A stretch of 64,000 bases of DNA from Pseudomonas sp. GM74 (GCF_000282455.1 NZ_AKJG01000004.1:1-64000), one strand, 5' to 3'. Positions 13,153 through 27,451 are shown, counted from the stretch's first letter. Program-made: numbers and translations. The notes: generated from the letters alone by a model not told the origin.

Positions 13153-14495
13153 GCCAGATCCTCCACGGCTTGGACGAACTGGTGACCACGGTCTTCGTAG
13201 TTCTTGAACATGTCGAAGCTGGCGCAGGCTGGCGACAGCAGCACCACGTCGCCCGGCTGGGCGGCGGCGCGGCATTGTTCGACGGCTTCGACCAGGGAAG
13301 CGACGCGGATCAGCGGAACGGCGTCGCCAATGGCCTCGCCGATCTTGTCGGAGTCGCGGCCCATCAGCACCACGGCGCGGCAGTTGGCCGCCACCGGATC
13401 GCGCAGGTCCTTGAACTCGGCACCCTTGCCGTCACCGCCGGCGATCAGCACGACCTTGCCGTCGATGTCCGCGCCCAGGCCCTCGATGGCCGCCAGTGCG
13501 GCACCGACGTTGGTGGCCTTGGAATCGTTGTAGTAGCCCACGCCTTCGAGGTCGCGGACCCACTGGCAGCGGTGCTCGAGACCGGCGAAGGTGCGCAGGC
13601 TCGACAGCATGGCATCGAACGGCAGGCCGACCGCATGGCCGAGGGCCAGGGCCGCCAGGGCGTTGGACTGGTTGTGGGCGCCGCGAATCTTCAATTCGCG
13701 CACTGGCATCAGGTTCTGGAATTCGAAGGCCAGGTATTTCTCGCCGTCTTCTTCACGGATGCCAAAGGCCTTGAAATCGGGTTTGCTCAGGCCGAAGGTC
13801 CAGCACGGCTGGCCCTCGCCCATCAACGGACGGCTCAGGGCATCCTGACGATTGACCACGAACTGCCTGGCGCCCCGGAAGATCCGGTGCTTGGCCAGGT
13901 GATAGGCCGGCAGACCGCTGTAACGGTCCATGTGGTCTTCGCTGACGTTGAGCACGGTCGCCACTTCGGCGTTGAGCTGATCGGTGGTTTCCAGCTGGAA
14001 ACTCGACAGTTCCATCACGTACAACTCGATGTCGTCGCTGAGCAAGTCCAACGCCGGGGTACCGAGGTTGCCACCGACGGCAACACGTTTGCCGGCCGCC
14101 GCCGCCATTTCGCCGACCAGCGTGGTGACGGTACTTTTCGCGTTGGAGCCGCTGATGGCCACGATCGGTGCCTTCGCGTTACGCGCGAACAGCTCGATGT
14201 CACCGGACAACTTCACGCCACGGGCGGCGGCAGCCTGCAGGGCCGGGGTCGCCAGCGCCAGGCCGGGGCTCACGTAGAGCTCATCGGCACGGCACAGGAA
14301 TTCGACGTCCAGCTCGCCACAACGCACTTCCACGTGGGGGTAGTCACGCTTGAGCGTGGCCAGTTCCGGTGGATTTTCCCGCGTATCGGCCACTGCAAAC
14401 GCCACGCCCCGGTTCGCCAGGAAGCGAACCAGGGACATGCCGCTCTTGCCGAGGCCGACAACGATGCGGAAGTGGTCAGAAGCGATCAGAGACAC
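13149..14495 (-). CDS. murD: UDP-MurNAc-L-alanine--D-glutamate ligase
   Basis: A 448-residue cytoplasmic Mur ligase that adds D-Glu. The N-terminal GLGKSGMSLVRFL binds UDP. The ATP P-loop is SGSNAKSTVTTL, a common Pseudomonas variant with Ala-Lys-Ser in place of Gly-Lys-Thr. A conserved HRCQWV segment and the DNDSKATN-type element (YYNDSKATN) precede the C-terminal domain. The gene begins 6 bp after the mraY stop and overlaps ftsW by 4 bp. Confidence 0.97.
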   Translation of the reverse strand: MSLIASDHFRIVVGLGKSGMSLVRFLANRGVAFAVADTRENPPELATLKRDYPHVEVRCGELDVEFLCRADELYVSPGLALATPALQAAAARGVKLSGDIELFARNAKAPIVAISGSNAKSTVTTLVGEMAAAAGKRVAVGGNLGTPALDLLSDDIELYVMELSSFQLETTDQLNAEVATVLNVSEDHMDRYSGLPAYHLAKHRIFRGARQFVVNRQDALSRPLMGEGQPCWTFGLSKPDFKAFGIREEDGEKYLAFEFQNLMPVRELKIRGAHNQSNALAALALGHAVGLPFDAMLSSLRTFAGLEHRCQWVRDLEGVGYYNDSKATNVGAALAAIEGLGADIDGKVVLIAGGDGKGAEFKDLRDPVAANCRAVVLMGRDSDKIGEAIGDAVPLIRVASLVEAVEQCRAAAQPGDVVLLSPACASFDMFKNYEDRGHQFVQAVEDLA

Positions 14496-14501
14496 GTGTT
14501 T

Positions 14502-15584
14502 CTACCTCAGCTTCAGGGTGGCAAGGCCGACCAGCACGAGAATCACGGTGATGATCCAGAAACGGACGATCACGCGCGGCTCGGGCCAGCCCTTGAGTTC
14601 AAAGTGGTGGTGAATGGGCGCCATGCGAAATACACGGCGACCGGTCAGTTTAAAAGAGGCAACCTGAATGACGACTGACAGGGTTTCCATCACGAACACG
14701 CCGCCCATGATGAACAGGACGATTTCCTGACGGACGATCACCGCGATGGTGCCCAGGGCCGCGCCCAGCGCCAGTGCGCCGACGTCACCCATGAAGACCT
14801 GTGCCGGATAGGTGTTGAACCAGAGGAAGCCCAGGCCGGCTCCGATCAACGCGCCACAGAACACGATCAACTCACCGGCGCCCGGTACATAAGGAATCAG
14901 CAGGTATTCGGCGAATTTCACGTTACCCGACAGGTAGCAGAAAATGCCCAGGCCACCACCGACCATCACGGTCGGCATGATCGCCAGGCCGTCGAGGCCG
15001 TCAGTCAGGTTGACCGCGTTGCTTGAACCGACGATCACGAAATAGGTCAGGACGATGAAGCCTGCTCCCAGCGGAATGCTGTAGTCCTTGAGCATCGGCA
15101 GGATCAGCGTGGTTTCCACCGGCGTGGCGGCAGTCATATAAAGAAAGACCGCCGCGCCCAGACCGAACACCGACTGCCAGAAATACTTCCAGCGGCTCGG
15201 CAAGCCACGGGAGTTCTTCTCGATGACCTTGCGGTAGTCGTCGACCCAGCCGATGGCGCCGAACAGCAAGGTCACCAGCAGTACGACCCAGACGTAACGG
15301 TTGCTCAGGTCAGCCCACAGCAGGGTGCTGACACCGATGGACGACAGAATCAGCGCGCCACCCATGGTCGGTGTACCCGACTTGGACAGGTGCGACTGCG
15401 GGCCGTCGTTACGAACGGACTGGCCGATCTGACGGTTCTGCAACGTGCGGATCATCCATGGGCCATAGCACAGCGACAAGACCAGCGCGGTCAGTACACC
15501 GAGAATCCCGCGCAGGGTCAGGTACTGGAAGACCGCGAAGCCTTTGTAGAACTGTTGCAGATACTCCGCTAGCAGCAGCAGCAT
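14502..15584 (-). CDS. mraY: Phospho-MurNAc-pentapeptide transferase
   Basis: A 360-residue integral membrane enzyme with about ten TM helices that makes lipid I from UDP-MurNAc-pentapeptide and undecaprenyl phosphate. The family residues are present: the first Asp pair in [19 protein letters not shown] in the cytoplasmic loop, and the [11 protein letters not shown] motif near the C-terminus. The start at 15584 (MLLLLAEYL) gives the standard length and overlaps the murF stop by 1 bp (TAATG). Nine extra upstream codons lie in murF and are not used. Confidence 0.97.
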   Translation of the reverse strand: MLLLLAEYLQQFYKGFAVFQYLTLRGILGVLTALVLSLCYGPWMIRTLQNRQIGQSVRNDGPQSHLSKSGTPTMGGALILSSIGVSTLLWADLSNRYVWVVLLVTLLFGAIGWVDDYRKVIEKNSRGLPSRWKYFWQSVFGLGAAVFLYMTAATPVETTLILPMLKDYSIPLGAGFIVLTYFVIVGSSNAVNLTDGLDGLAIMPTVMVGGGLGIFCYLSGNVKFAEYLLIPYVPGAGELIVFCGALIGAGLGFLWFNTYPAQVFMGDVGALALGAALGTIAVIVRQEIVLFIMGGVFVMETLSVVIQVASFKLTGRRVFRMAPIHHHFELKGWPEPRVIVRFWIITVILVLVGLATLKLR

Positions 15585-16951
15585 TAATGTTTCTCCAGAC
15601 TGGACCCGCACAAGGCGGCGACGATGTTTTCCATCGCAGCGCTGCGCGACCCCTTGATCAAAATGGTGGTATTTGTGTCTTGCTCGGCACCCAGGGCCTT
15701 GATCAGTTCAGCCTGAGTGCTGAAGTGAAAAGCCTGCGGACCGAATGCGTTCACGGCGTGAGCCATCATTGGCCCGACGGCGTACAGCGCAGAAACCTTG
15801 CCACGGGCGTACTCGCCCACGTCGCGGTGCCCCTGCTCCGCCCATTCGCCCAACTCGCCGATATCCCCGAGCACCAGGACGGTGCGACCGGAAAAGCCGG
15901 CCAGTATATCAATGGCAGCGCACATGGAGGTGGGGTTGGCGTTGTAAGTGTCATCGATCACGCGCATGCCGTTGGTGGCCAGTTGCGCGACGGTGCGCCC
16001 CTTGACCGGTTGCACCGCGCCAAGGCCGGTGGCGATACCGAACAGCGACACACCCAGGGCATGGGCGGCAGCGGCGGCGGCCATGGCATTGGCGACGTTA
16101 TGGGTGCCGAGCAGGTTCAGTTGAACGCGCTCCACACCTTCAGGGCTGTGCAGGTTGAACGCCGGGCAGCCGCGGGCATCGGTGGCCGGGTCACTGCCAT
16201 GAAAATCGGCGCTGGAATTGCTCAACGCAAACGTCAGCACTTTGCGATCACCGGCGCGTGCCTTCCAGATACCGAATGCCTTGTCGTCGAGATTGAGAAC
16301 GGCGACGCCATCGGCATCCAGCCCTTCGATGATCTCGCCCTTGGCTTCGACGATTTTGTCCGGCCCGCCGAACTCGCCGACGTGGGCGGTCCCGGCATTG
16401 TTGAGAATGGCCACGTGCGGCCTGGTCAGGCCGACGGTGTAGGCAATTTCACCCAGGCGCGAAGCGCCCAGTTCGATCACGGCAGCGGTGTGTTCCGGCG
16501 CCAGTTCGAGCAAGGTCAGCGGCACGCCGAGGTCGTTGTTCAGGTTGCCACGGGTGGCCAGCACCGGACCGCGAGTACGCAGGATGCTCGCAAGCATTTC
16601 CTTGACCGTGGTCTTGCCACTGGAACCGGTGACGGCCGCGACAGGATGGGTGTAGGCGGCGCGATTCAGCGCGCCCAACTGGCCCAGGGCCTGGCGGGTG
16701 TCGCTGACCAGTAACTGCGGCAGCGTGCTGCCGGCGACCTCACGCTCGACCAGCGCGGCCACGGCGCCCTTGGCGGCGACTTCATTCAGATAATCATGAC
16801 CGTCAAAACGCGGACCGGTCAGGGCAATAAACAACTGACCCGGCCTGATTGCACGACTGTCGATGCTGACGCCGTCAAAACCGGCATCGGCGGACACCAG
16901 GCGAGCATTCAACGCACCGGTCAGTTCACTCAGTTTCAAGGCCTTAAGCAT
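15584..16951 (-). CDS. murF: UDP-MurNAc-tripeptide--D-alanyl-D-alanine ligase
   Basis: A 455-residue cytoplasmic ligase that attaches the D-Ala-D-Ala made by DdlB to complete the pentapeptide. The ATP P-loop is [12 protein letters not shown], the central domain carries NLDDKAFG, and [11 protein letters not shown] is the conserved Mur C-domain element. The gene overlaps murE by 8 bp and mraY by 1 bp. Length and motif order are normal. Confidence 0.97.
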   Translation of the reverse strand: MLKALKLSELTGALNARLVSADAGFDGVSIDSRAIRPGQLFIALTGPRFDGHDYLNEVAAKGAVAALVEREVAGSTLPQLLVSDTRQALGQLGALNRAAYTHPVAAVTGSSGKTTVKEMLASILRTRGPVLATRGNLNNDLGVPLTLLELAPEHTAAVIELGASRLGEIAYTVGLTRPHVAILNNAGTAHVGEFGGPDKIVEAKGEIIEGLDADGVAVLNLDDKAFGIWKARAGDRKVLTFALSNSSADFHGSDPATDARGCPAFNLHSPEGVERVQLNLLGTHNVANAMAAAAAAHALGVSLFGIATGLGAVQPVKGRTVAQLATNGMRVIDDTYNANPTSMCAAIDILAGFSGRTVLVLGDIGELGEWAEQGHRDVGEYARGKVSALYAVGPMMAHAVNAFGPQAFHFSTQAELIKALGAEQDTNTTILIKGSRSAAMENIVAALCGSSLEKH

Positions 16952-18406
16952 GGGCCACCTCCCACGCGGTCAAGGCATGATCGGCCTCGACCAGATCGGA
17001 AAAGGCATGGCGTTCGCCGTTGATTTCCTGATAGTCCTCGTGACCTTTACCGGCCAGGACAATCACGTCATCCACCGAGGCACTGGCGATCAGCCGGGCA
17101 ATCGCCTGACCACGACCGGCAACGAACTCCACTTTATCCACAGCCGTGAAACCGGCGCGGATGTCATCGAAAATCACTGCTGGGTCTTCAGTACGCGGGT
17201 TGTCGTCGGTGACCAACACTCCATCGGCCAGGCGCTCGACCACTTCGGCCATCAACGGACGCTTGCCGCGATCGCGGTCGCCGCCACAGCCGAACAGGCA
17301 CAACAGCCGGCCCTTGGCGTGCGGACGCAGTGCCAGCAGTACTTTTTCCAGGGCATCCGGGGTGTGGGCGTAATCGACCACGACCAGCGGCTGCGAGCCT
17401 CCACCCAGACGCTGCATGCGACCGGCAGGGCCTTCAAGCTTCGGCAGGACCTTGAGGATTTCGTCCAGGGCATAATCCAGACCGAGCAACGCGCCGACCG
17501 CCGCCAGGACATTGCTCAGGTTGAAGCGACCGAGCAAGGTGCTGCGCAGGTGGTGCTCGCCCTGTGGCGTGACCAGCGTGGCGCGCACGCCTTCGTCGTC
17601 GAATTGCGCCTGGCGGCAATACAGGTAGGCTCTGGAATCTTCCAGGCTGTAGGTGATCAATCGCGATTCGAGCTTGTCGGCGGCCAGTTGCCGACCAAAC
17701 TCGTCGTCGAGATTGACCACACGGCATTTCAAGTCATTCCAGGCAAACAGCCTGCCCTTGGCTTCGCCGTAAGCCTGCATGGTGCCGTGGTAATCCAGGT
17801 GATCGCGGGACAGGTTGGTCATCACTGCCACATCGAACGCCAATGCAGTCACGCGGCCCTGGTCCAGGCCATGGGAAGACACTTCCATCGCCACGGCTTT
17901 GGCCCCGGCCTTTTTCAGGTCCGCCAGGGTCGCTTGCACGGCAATCGGATTCGGCGTGGTGTGCAGGCCGCTTTCCAGCGCGCCGTAGAAACCGGAACCG
18001 AGCGTGCCGACCAGGCCGCAGTGCTGGCCGAGCAGGTCTAGTGCCTGGGCAACCAATTGAGTCACGCTGGTCTTGCCGTTGGTGCCGGTCACGCCCACCA
18101 GGTTCAGGTGATGGCTTGGCTCGCCATAAAAACGCCCGGCGATGTCCGACAGCTGTGCCGCCAGGCCTTTGACCGGAATCAACGGCACTTCAGTGATCGG
18201 CAGGACCGTGGCGCCTTCTACTTCATAGGCCACCGCGGCAGCACCGCGCTGCAAGGCGTCGGCAATATGCGCGCGGCCATCGAATTTCCCGCCCGGCACG
18301 GCGAGGAACAGATCGCCCGCGCGCACATTGCGGCTGTCCAGGGCGAGCTCGCGAATCAGCAGATCGTGGCCGGCGTGAGGGAAAATCTTGTTCAGGCTCA
18401 GAGACA

Positions 18407-18407
<1 letters not shown>
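16944..18407 (-). CDS. murE: UDP-MurNAc-dipeptide--meso-diaminopimelate ligase
   Basis: A 487-residue cytoplasmic ligase adding the third stem residue. The P-loop GVTGTNGKTSVTQL is intact, and the C-terminal DDNPRTEDP motif is the DNPR signature of enzymes that use meso-diaminopimelate, as expected for a Gram-negative. The start overlaps the ftsI stop by 1 bp (TGATG) and the end overlaps murF by 8 bp. Confidence 0.97.
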
Positions 18408-20435
<2,028 letters not shown>

Positions 20436-20439
<4 letters not shown>

Positions 20440-21383
20440 CGCAGCTTCTCCGCCACACGCATGACAGCACTACGGGAACGCGGGTTGGCTTTGAGTTCGG
20501 CGTCGGAGGCCGTCTGCGCTTTGCCATGGATTTTGATTTTCGGTTCGAAGGCGACATGCCGAACCGGCAGGTTGCGCGGCAGGTTGTCGGCTTCGCCTTT
20601 GACCAGCTTGCGCATGAACAGTTTGACGATACGGTCTTCCAGCGAATGGAAGCTGATCACCACCAGGCGACCGCCCACTTCCAGGCATTCCAGCGCGGCT
20701 TCGAGGCCGGTTTCCAGGTCACCCAGTTCGTTGTTGACGTGAATACGCAACCCCTGGAACGCACGGGTTGCAGGGTTCTTGCCCTTCTCCCACGCCGGGT
20801 TGGCGACCTTCAGGACTTCTGCCAGGTCACCGGTGCGCTCGAATGGCTTGATGTCGCGGCGCTCGGCCACGGCACGGGCCATGCGGCCGGAGAAACGCTC
20901 TTCGCCGTACTCCTTGAACACCCGGGCAATTTCTTCCACGGGCGCGGTGTTGACGAATTCGGCGGCGCTGATGCCACGGGACGGATCCATGCGCATGTCC
21001 AGCGGACCGTCGTTGAGGAAGCTGAAGCCACGCTCCGGGTCGTCGAGCTGTGGCGAAGACACGCCCAGATCCAGCAGAACACCGCTGACCTTGCCGGCCA
21101 GACCGCGTTCGGCGACTTCGGAACCGAGTTCGGCAAAGCTGCGCTGCACAACGACAAAGCGGCCGTCTTCGGCCGCTAGCGTCTGCCCGGTGGCAATCGC
21201 TTGTGGATCTTTGTCGAATCCGAGCAACCGGCCATCGGGACCGAGCTGGCTGAGGATCAACCGACTGTGTCCGCCGCGCCCGAACGTGCCGTCCAGATAG
21301 CAGCCATCAGGACGTACGGCGAGAGCCTCGACGGCTTCGTCAAGCAGTACGGTGATGTGGTTAAAGCCGCTATCAATAGTCAC
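20436..21383 (-). CDS. rsmH: 16S rRNA (cytosine1402-N4)-methyltransferase
   Basis: A 315-residue SAM-dependent enzyme that methylates N4 of C1402 in the ribosomal P site. The SAM loop is [14 protein letters not shown] near the N-terminus. [19 protein letters not shown] is the family signature, and the C-terminus carries [11 protein letters not shown]. RsmI, which adds the 2'-O methyl to the same nucleotide, is encoded just across rnpB at 22806-23711. The gene overlaps mraZ and ftsL by 4 bp each. Confidence 0.98.
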
Positions 21384-21835
21384 AGGATCAAATCACGCAG
21401 TTCATCAGGCATCGCGCCCGGTTGTTGAATGGCAGCCAGGTCAGCGGCAGAAACCGCGTTCCAGGCATCCTCGTCCCACAATTGGAACTTGTTCAGTTGG
21501 CCTACCAACATCGCGCGCTTATCCAACTTGGCATATTCACGAAGACGCGGCGGAACCAGAAAACGACCACTGCCATCGAGTTCGAGATCGACGGCATTAC
21601 CAATCAGTAAACGTTGCAGGCGGCGGTTCTCTTCGCGAAGCGAAGGCAGTGCGCGCAGTTTGGTTTCAATAATTTCCCACTCATCGAGGGGGTAAACACA
21701 CAAACAAGGATCAACGGCATCAATTGTCACGATCAATTGACCGGAACTGCGCGAATCGAGCTCGTCACGGTACCGGCTCGGCATTGCGAGACGGCCCTTT
21801 GCATCGAGACTGATAGCGTTGGCTCCGCGAAACAC
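21380..21835 (-). CDS. mraZ: Transcriptional regulator MraZ, first gene of the dcw cluster
   Basis: A 151-residue DNA-binding protein with two SpoVT/AbrB-like halves: [21 protein letters not shown] and a second copy containing [19 protein letters not shown]. In E. coli it binds GTGG repeats just upstream of itself and represses the cluster. Three such boxes spaced exactly 10 bp lie at 21878-21901, so autoregulation is very likely here. The end overlaps rsmH by 4 bp. Confidence 0.98.
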   Translation of the reverse strand: MFRGANAISLDAKGRLAMPSRYRDELDSRSSGQLIVTIDAVDPCLCVYPLDEWEIIETKLRALPSLREENRRLQRLLIGNAVDLELDGSGRFLVPPRLREYAKLDKRAMLVGQLNKFQLWDEDAWNAVSAADLAAIQQPGAMPDELRDLIL

Positions 21836-21877
21836 GTCAGCGTTTCTCCAAATTCTAGCGTTTTGAGTTCAAAAAAC

Positions 21878-21901
21878 CCACTTCATGCCACTTTCCGCCA
21901 C
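21878..21901 (-). promoter_or_regulatory. MraZ operator: three GTGG boxes, 10-bp period
   Basis: On the minus strand GTGG occurs at 21901-21898, 21891-21888 and 21881-21878, an exact 10-bp spacing, about 45-65 bp before the mraZ start. This is the arrangement described for MraZ binding in other bacteria. It starts right after the -10 box, so binding would block promoter escape. Confidence 0.85.
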
Positions 21902-21909
21902 TTGCGCAC

Positions 21910-21939
21910 ACTATAGGAATGCGCCCACCACACCGTCAA
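21910..21939 (-). promoter_or_regulatory. Predicted sigma70 promoter of the dcw cluster
   Basis: On the minus strand TTGACG (21939-21934) and TATAGT (21915-21910) are separated by 18 bp. Transcription would start near 21903, just before the MraZ boxes. Confidence 0.75.
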
Positions 21940-22118
21940 GGCGCGGAGTAAAGGAAAACCCTTACAGAACTGAGATTTAGGAGCATTAACGGAGAGGTAA
22001 CGACAATCCGGGAGATGAAACTGACCAATAACTTGAATCAGCACGGGAGGCTGTGTTCAGAAGTTAAAGTAATTTATTAAGAGTAAGATTTTTTTGGTAT
22101 TACAAAAGAGGTTCTGCG
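21940..22118. other. AT-rich spacer between mraZ promoter and tandem repeats
   Basis: No supported gene lies here. The DNA is clearly more AT-rich than its surroundings, with a T7 run near 22090. A 21-codon frame (22015-22080, plus strand) begins MKLTNNLNQ after GGGAG, but it is too short and unsupported to call. Confidence 0.5.
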
Positions 22119-22324
22119 GACGATTGTGTAAGGAGGGAAACCGGTGCTGCGTGGAGTTGATGCGTTCACTACAAGCGCGGGCTAATCGATATCACAAAAC
22201 CGCTCCTGCTGACGACCGTATAACGAAGAAAACCGGTGCTGCGTGGAGTTGATGCGATCACTACAAGCGCGGGCTAATCGATATCACAAAACCGCTCCTG
22301 CTGACGATTGTGCAAGGAGGGAAA
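22119..22324. repeat. 92-bp tandem repeat, 2.2 copies, beside rnpB
   Basis: Copy 1 is 22119-22210 and copy 2 is 22211-22302; they differ at 7 of 92 positions, six of them in the first 22 bp. A third partial copy (22303-22324) matches the first 22 bp of copy 1 with one difference. Each full copy contains GTGCTGCGTGGAGTTGATGC, ATCGAT and CGCTCCTGCT. The strand of action, if any, is unknown. Short frames can be read in it: a 13-codon frame behind TAAGGAGG in copy 1, and MRSLQARANRYHK in both copies. None is convincing as a gene. Confidence 0.9.
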
Positions 22325-22376
22325 TTGCTACCACCGACACACTCTGCCCAATAAATTAAGCAGAGAGGAGAAAAAG

Positions 22377-22733
22377 GTGGAGAGTCGATCTGTAAGCCGG
22401 GTTCTGTCTTGAACAGTCATTCGTCTACGATGGCCATCACTGGACATCTTTAGCAACCTACCCGGTCCCAGCGCGGGCCACGCCTTGGGACCCTATTTGG
22501 TCTTGCTCCAAGTGGGGTTTACCTAGCCACGAACTGTTGCCAGACGTGCGGTGCGCTCTTACCGCACCTTTTCACCCTTACCGGCGCCGAAGCGCTTAGG
22601 CGGTTATTTTCTGTGGCACTTTCCGTAGGCTCGCGCCTCCCAGGCGTTACCTGGCACTTCGCCCTATGGAGCCCGGACTTTCCTCCCCCCCCTAATTTTC
22701 ATAGAGGGCAGCGACTGTCCGATCGACTCTCCG
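22377..22733 (-). ncRNA. rnpB: RNase P RNA (type A)
   Basis: This is the catalytic RNA of RNase P, which trims tRNA 5' leaders. The 5' end (minus strand) begins GGAGAGTCGATCGGACAGTC and the 3' end finishes GATCGACTCTCC, so the ends pair to form helix P1. Between them are the conserved GAGGAAAGTCCGGGCTCC segment, the GCCTACGGAAAGTGCCACAGA segment and the AACCCGGCTTACAGATC end, which together identify bacterial type A RNase P RNA. A TTTTT tract follows the 3' end and probably serves as its terminator. Ends are approximate to a few bases. It lies between rsmI and the repeat region upstream of mraZ. Confidence 0.97.
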
Positions 22734-22805
22734 CCGCGAAGGTTACCGGCACAACGCCCGAAGAACAAGCACCAAGCGCCATCAGGCACGCCTGCGCGTC
22801 AGCTT

Positions 22806-23711
22806 TTACTCGCCCTTCTGTTGGTCCAGCGCGATCTGGTACAGCACATTCTTTCGCTCGCCGGTGATTTGCGCCGCCAAAGCCGCCGCACGCTTGAGCG
22901 GCATTTCTTCGAGCAACAGGTTGAGGATGCGCATTGCCTCGCTACTGACGGCACCTTCCTCCTCGGGCGCGGACCAGCCCGCCACCAGCACCACGCACTC
23001 GCCGCGCTGCTGGTTGCTGTCCGACTCGACGAACTCACGCAGTTCAGCCAGCGGCAGCCCCTTGAGGGTCTCAAACGTCTTGGTCAGCTCGCGGGCAAGG
23101 AGCGCCGGGCGCTCGGGACCGAACACCAATTCCATGTCTTGCAGGCATTCGAGGATGCGATGCGGAGCCTCATAGAAGATCAATGTGCGAGGCTCTTCCT
23201 TTACCTGCTCGAGACGCGCTCGCCGCCCCACCGCCTTGGCCGGCAGAAAACCTTCGAAAATGAACCGGTCGGAAGGCAGCCCCGCCGCCGACAGCGCTGC
23301 AATCAACGCACAGGCACCCGGAACCGGCACAACATTGATGCCCGCCGCCCGGGCCTGCCGCACCAGGTGATAACCCGGATCGGAAATCAGCGGTGTCCCG
23401 GCATCGGAAATCAACGCCACGTTGTCACCGGCAAGCAGGCGAGTGATAAAGCGACTACCTTCATCCCGCTCGTTGTGTTCATGGCACGCCGCCAACGGCG
23501 TCGAGATGCCGAAGTGTTGCATCAAGCGCTGGGAATGACGGGTGTCTTCCGCGGCGACCAGGGCCACTTCACGCAGAATCTTCAGCGCCCGCGCACTGAT
23601 GTCATCCAGGTTGCCGATGGGCGTCGCCACCACATAAAGCGAGCCAGCAGCGGAATTCAAAGCACCTGGAGCAGTCAAAGCGCACACCTCATGATCGGTA
23701 AAAGTCGCCAT
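22806..23711 (-). CDS. rsmI: 16S rRNA (cytidine1402-2'-O)-methyltransferase
   Basis: A 301-residue enzyme of the tetrapyrrole-methylase fold that adds the 2'-O-methyl to C1402, partner of RsmH in the same decoding-centre modification. LYVVATPIGNLDDIS is the N-terminal signature, then AAEDTRHSQRLMQHF, the SAM-binding ISDAGTPLISDPG, and PVPGACALIAALSAAGL. It is divergent from lpoA (178-bp gap) and upstream of rnpB on the same strand. Length is slightly above the E. coli protein because of an N-terminal extension of about 20 residues before the first core strand. A shorter start is possible. Confidence 0.96.
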   Translation of the reverse strand: MATFTDHEVCALTAPGALNSAAGSLYVVATPIGNLDDISARALKILREVALVAAEDTRHSQRLMQHFGISTPLAACHEHNERDEGSRFITRLLAGDNVALISDAGTPLISDPGYHLVRQARAAGINVVPVPGACALIAALSAAGLPSDRFIFEGFLPAKAVGRRARLEQVKEEPRTLIFYEAPHRILECLQDMELVFGPERPALLARELTKTFETLKGLPLAELREFVESDSNQQRGECVVLVAGWSAPEEEGAVSSEAMRILNLLLEEMPLKRAAALAAQITGERKNVLYQIALDQQKGE

Positions 23712-23888
23712 TGTAGCGCGTAGCGAGACTCACGATACCCGCAAGCAAACGAGGTATCGGTGACCGTTTGTTCGCTGGCGCAACATTTACACCAGCTAAA
23801 TTGATCGATTCACGCCACTAACATCGCGCCCCGGCCAGTGCTTGGGTACAATTCCACGCTAATTTGATCGAGTATCAGGAACGCTTAC

Positions 23889-25699
23889 ATGATCGCTTGC
23901 CTGCGGCTGTTATCTGCCCTCTGCCTCGCTGCCTTGCTGGCGGCTTGCGCCAGCTCGCCCTCGTCCAGCCTTGGCGAACTACCACGGACACCGGACGCCA
24001 GTATCGAGCAACTGCTTGAGAAGGCCGCCCAAAGCAAATCTGCGGAAGATGCCGCCCTTCTGCGTTTGAGCGCTGCCGACCTGGCCTATCGCCAGGGCAA
24101 TGCCGGCCAGTCCGCGCAAATCCTGCAACAGGTCCCGGTCGAGCAGCTCAAGCCGGGCCCACAGATTTTCGCCAACACCCTGGCGGCTGAACTGGCCATG
24201 ACCCGCAATCAGCCCAAGGCCGCGCTGGCCGCCTTGAGCCATCCAAGCCTGCAATACTTGGGCGAACTGCCCGTCGAACAACAGGTCCGCACCGGCACCG
24301 TTCACGCCCGCGCACTTGAAGCCGATGGCCAGACCCTCGCCGCCGCTCGCGAGCGCATTTTCATCGCCCCGATGCTCAAAGGTGAAGCCGCGAGCAAAAA
24401 CCACGAAGCCATCTGGACCCTGATCGCCTCGCTGCCGACCGATCAGTTGAAGCCAAACACCACCGACGATCTCGGCGGCTGGATGGCCCTGGCGCTGGCC
24501 GTGAAATCCGCCGGCACCCTGGAACAGCAACAGGCTGCCATCGACAACTGGCGCGCGCAGAACCCGAAACACCCGGCAGCCGCTCAATTGCCGCAGCCAC
24601 TGACCCAACTCAAGGAGCTGGCCAGCCAGCCCCTGAACAAGATCGCCCTGCTGCTGCCTCAGGACGGCCAACTGGCCTCGGTCGGCAAAGCACTGCGCGA
24701 CGGCTTCATGGCCGCTCACTACCAGGCCCAACAGGCCGGGCAGAAACCGCCCGCCATCGAGTTCTATGACAGCTCGCGCCTGACTTCCATGGACGAGTTC
24801 TACCGCAAGGCCCAGGCCGATGGCGTGCAACTGGTCGTCGGCCCGCTGGAGAAGCCGCTGGTCAAACAGCTGAGCACTCGCCCGCAATTGCCGATCACTA
24901 CCCTGGCACTCAATTACAGTGAAGGCGATCAAGGCCCGGCGCAGCTGTTCCAGTTCGGTCTTGCCGCTGAAGACGAAGCCCGCGAAGTGTCACGCCGCGC
25001 TCGCGCCGACGGTCTGCATCGCGCAGCCATCATGGTGCCGAAAGGTGAATGGGGCGACCGCGTGCTCAAGGCGTTCAGCCAGGACTGGCAGGCCAATGGC
25101 GGCACCATCGTCGCCACCGAACGCGTCGACCAGCCGGTCCAACTGGCCCAACAGATTGCCGACATGTTCCAGTTGCGCCAGAGCGAAGGTCGCGCCAAGA
25201 GCCTGCAAAGCACCGTTGGCTCGCAAGTGGCTGCCCAGCCATCGCGCCGCCAGGACATCGAGTTCATTTTCCTCGCCGCAACACCGCAACAGGCACAGCA
25301 GATCAAACCGACCCTGAACTTCCAGTACGCAGGCGATGTTCCGGTCTACGCCACCTCCCACGTGTTCAGCGCCAGCGGTGACGTCAACCAGTACAACGAT
25401 ATGAATGGCATTCGCTTCTGCGAGACGCCATGGTTGCTGGACGCCAATGATCCACTGCGCCGCCAGGTCACCGCTCAATGGCCACAGGCCGCCGGCAGCC
25501 TGGGACGCCTGTATGCCATGGGTGTGGATGCCTATCGACTGGCGCCTCGCCTGGGCCAGCTCAAGTCTCTGCCGGACAGCCGCATCGACGGTGAGTCGGG
25601 CAGCCTTGGCATGTCTCAGAGCCAGCGGGTCGTGCGCCAGTTGCCATGGGCCGAGTTCGCCAATGGCCAGGTTCAGCGCCTGCCGGACACCGCTCGCTG

Positions 25700-25700
<1 letters not shown>
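23889..25700 (+). CDS. lpoA: Outer-membrane lipoprotein activator of PBP1a (LpoA)
   Basis: A 603-residue lipoprotein with signal peptide and lipobox LAAC (Cys20). The N-terminal half is helical TPR-like (AAQSKSAEDAALLRLSAADL), and the C-terminal half is a type I periplasmic-binding-protein fold starting around KIALLLPQDGQLASVG. In E. coli LpoA spans the periplasm to stimulate PBP1a. This class is known in Pseudomonas, though pseudomonads also use a distinct activator (LpoP) for PBP1b, so the exact partner is inferred. It heads the operon lpoA-yraN-gmhA-dolP, with 1-bp overlap into yraN. Confidence 0.9.
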
Positions 25701-27335
<1,635 letters not shown>

Positions 27336-27348
27336 TCCACATCTTGCA

Positions 27349-27440
27349 GGAGCGAGCTTGCTCGCGATGGACGTGAACGATGACGCGGCAATCCTGACAA
27401 CCCGCGGGGCTTTCAGGTTTTTCGCGAGCAGGCTCGCTCC
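27349..27440. repeat. REPIN: inverted REP pair after dolP
   Basis: Left arm 27349-27367 and right arm 27422-27440 are inverted copies of GGAGCGAGCTTGCTCGCGA with one mismatch, separated by 54 bp. They lie between the dolP stop and the shared terminator. Confidence 0.85.
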
Positions 27441-27451
27441 TACACAGTAAT

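Noticed and set aside
13153..13275. 41-codon N-terminal extension of ftsW
   Set aside because: Arg-rich reading inside murD; MSLKGIIKPF at 13152 overlaps the murD stop as ATGA and gives the family length.
22015..22080. 21-codon plus-strand frame MKLTNNLNQ... behind GGGAG
   Set aside because: Too short, AT-rich by chance in this spacer, and without conservation evidence; kept only as a note.
22342..22365. CTCTGC/GCAGAG hairpin downstream of rnpB as a terminator
   Set aside because: No T-run follows the stem; the T5 tract right after the rnpB 3' end is a better candidate.
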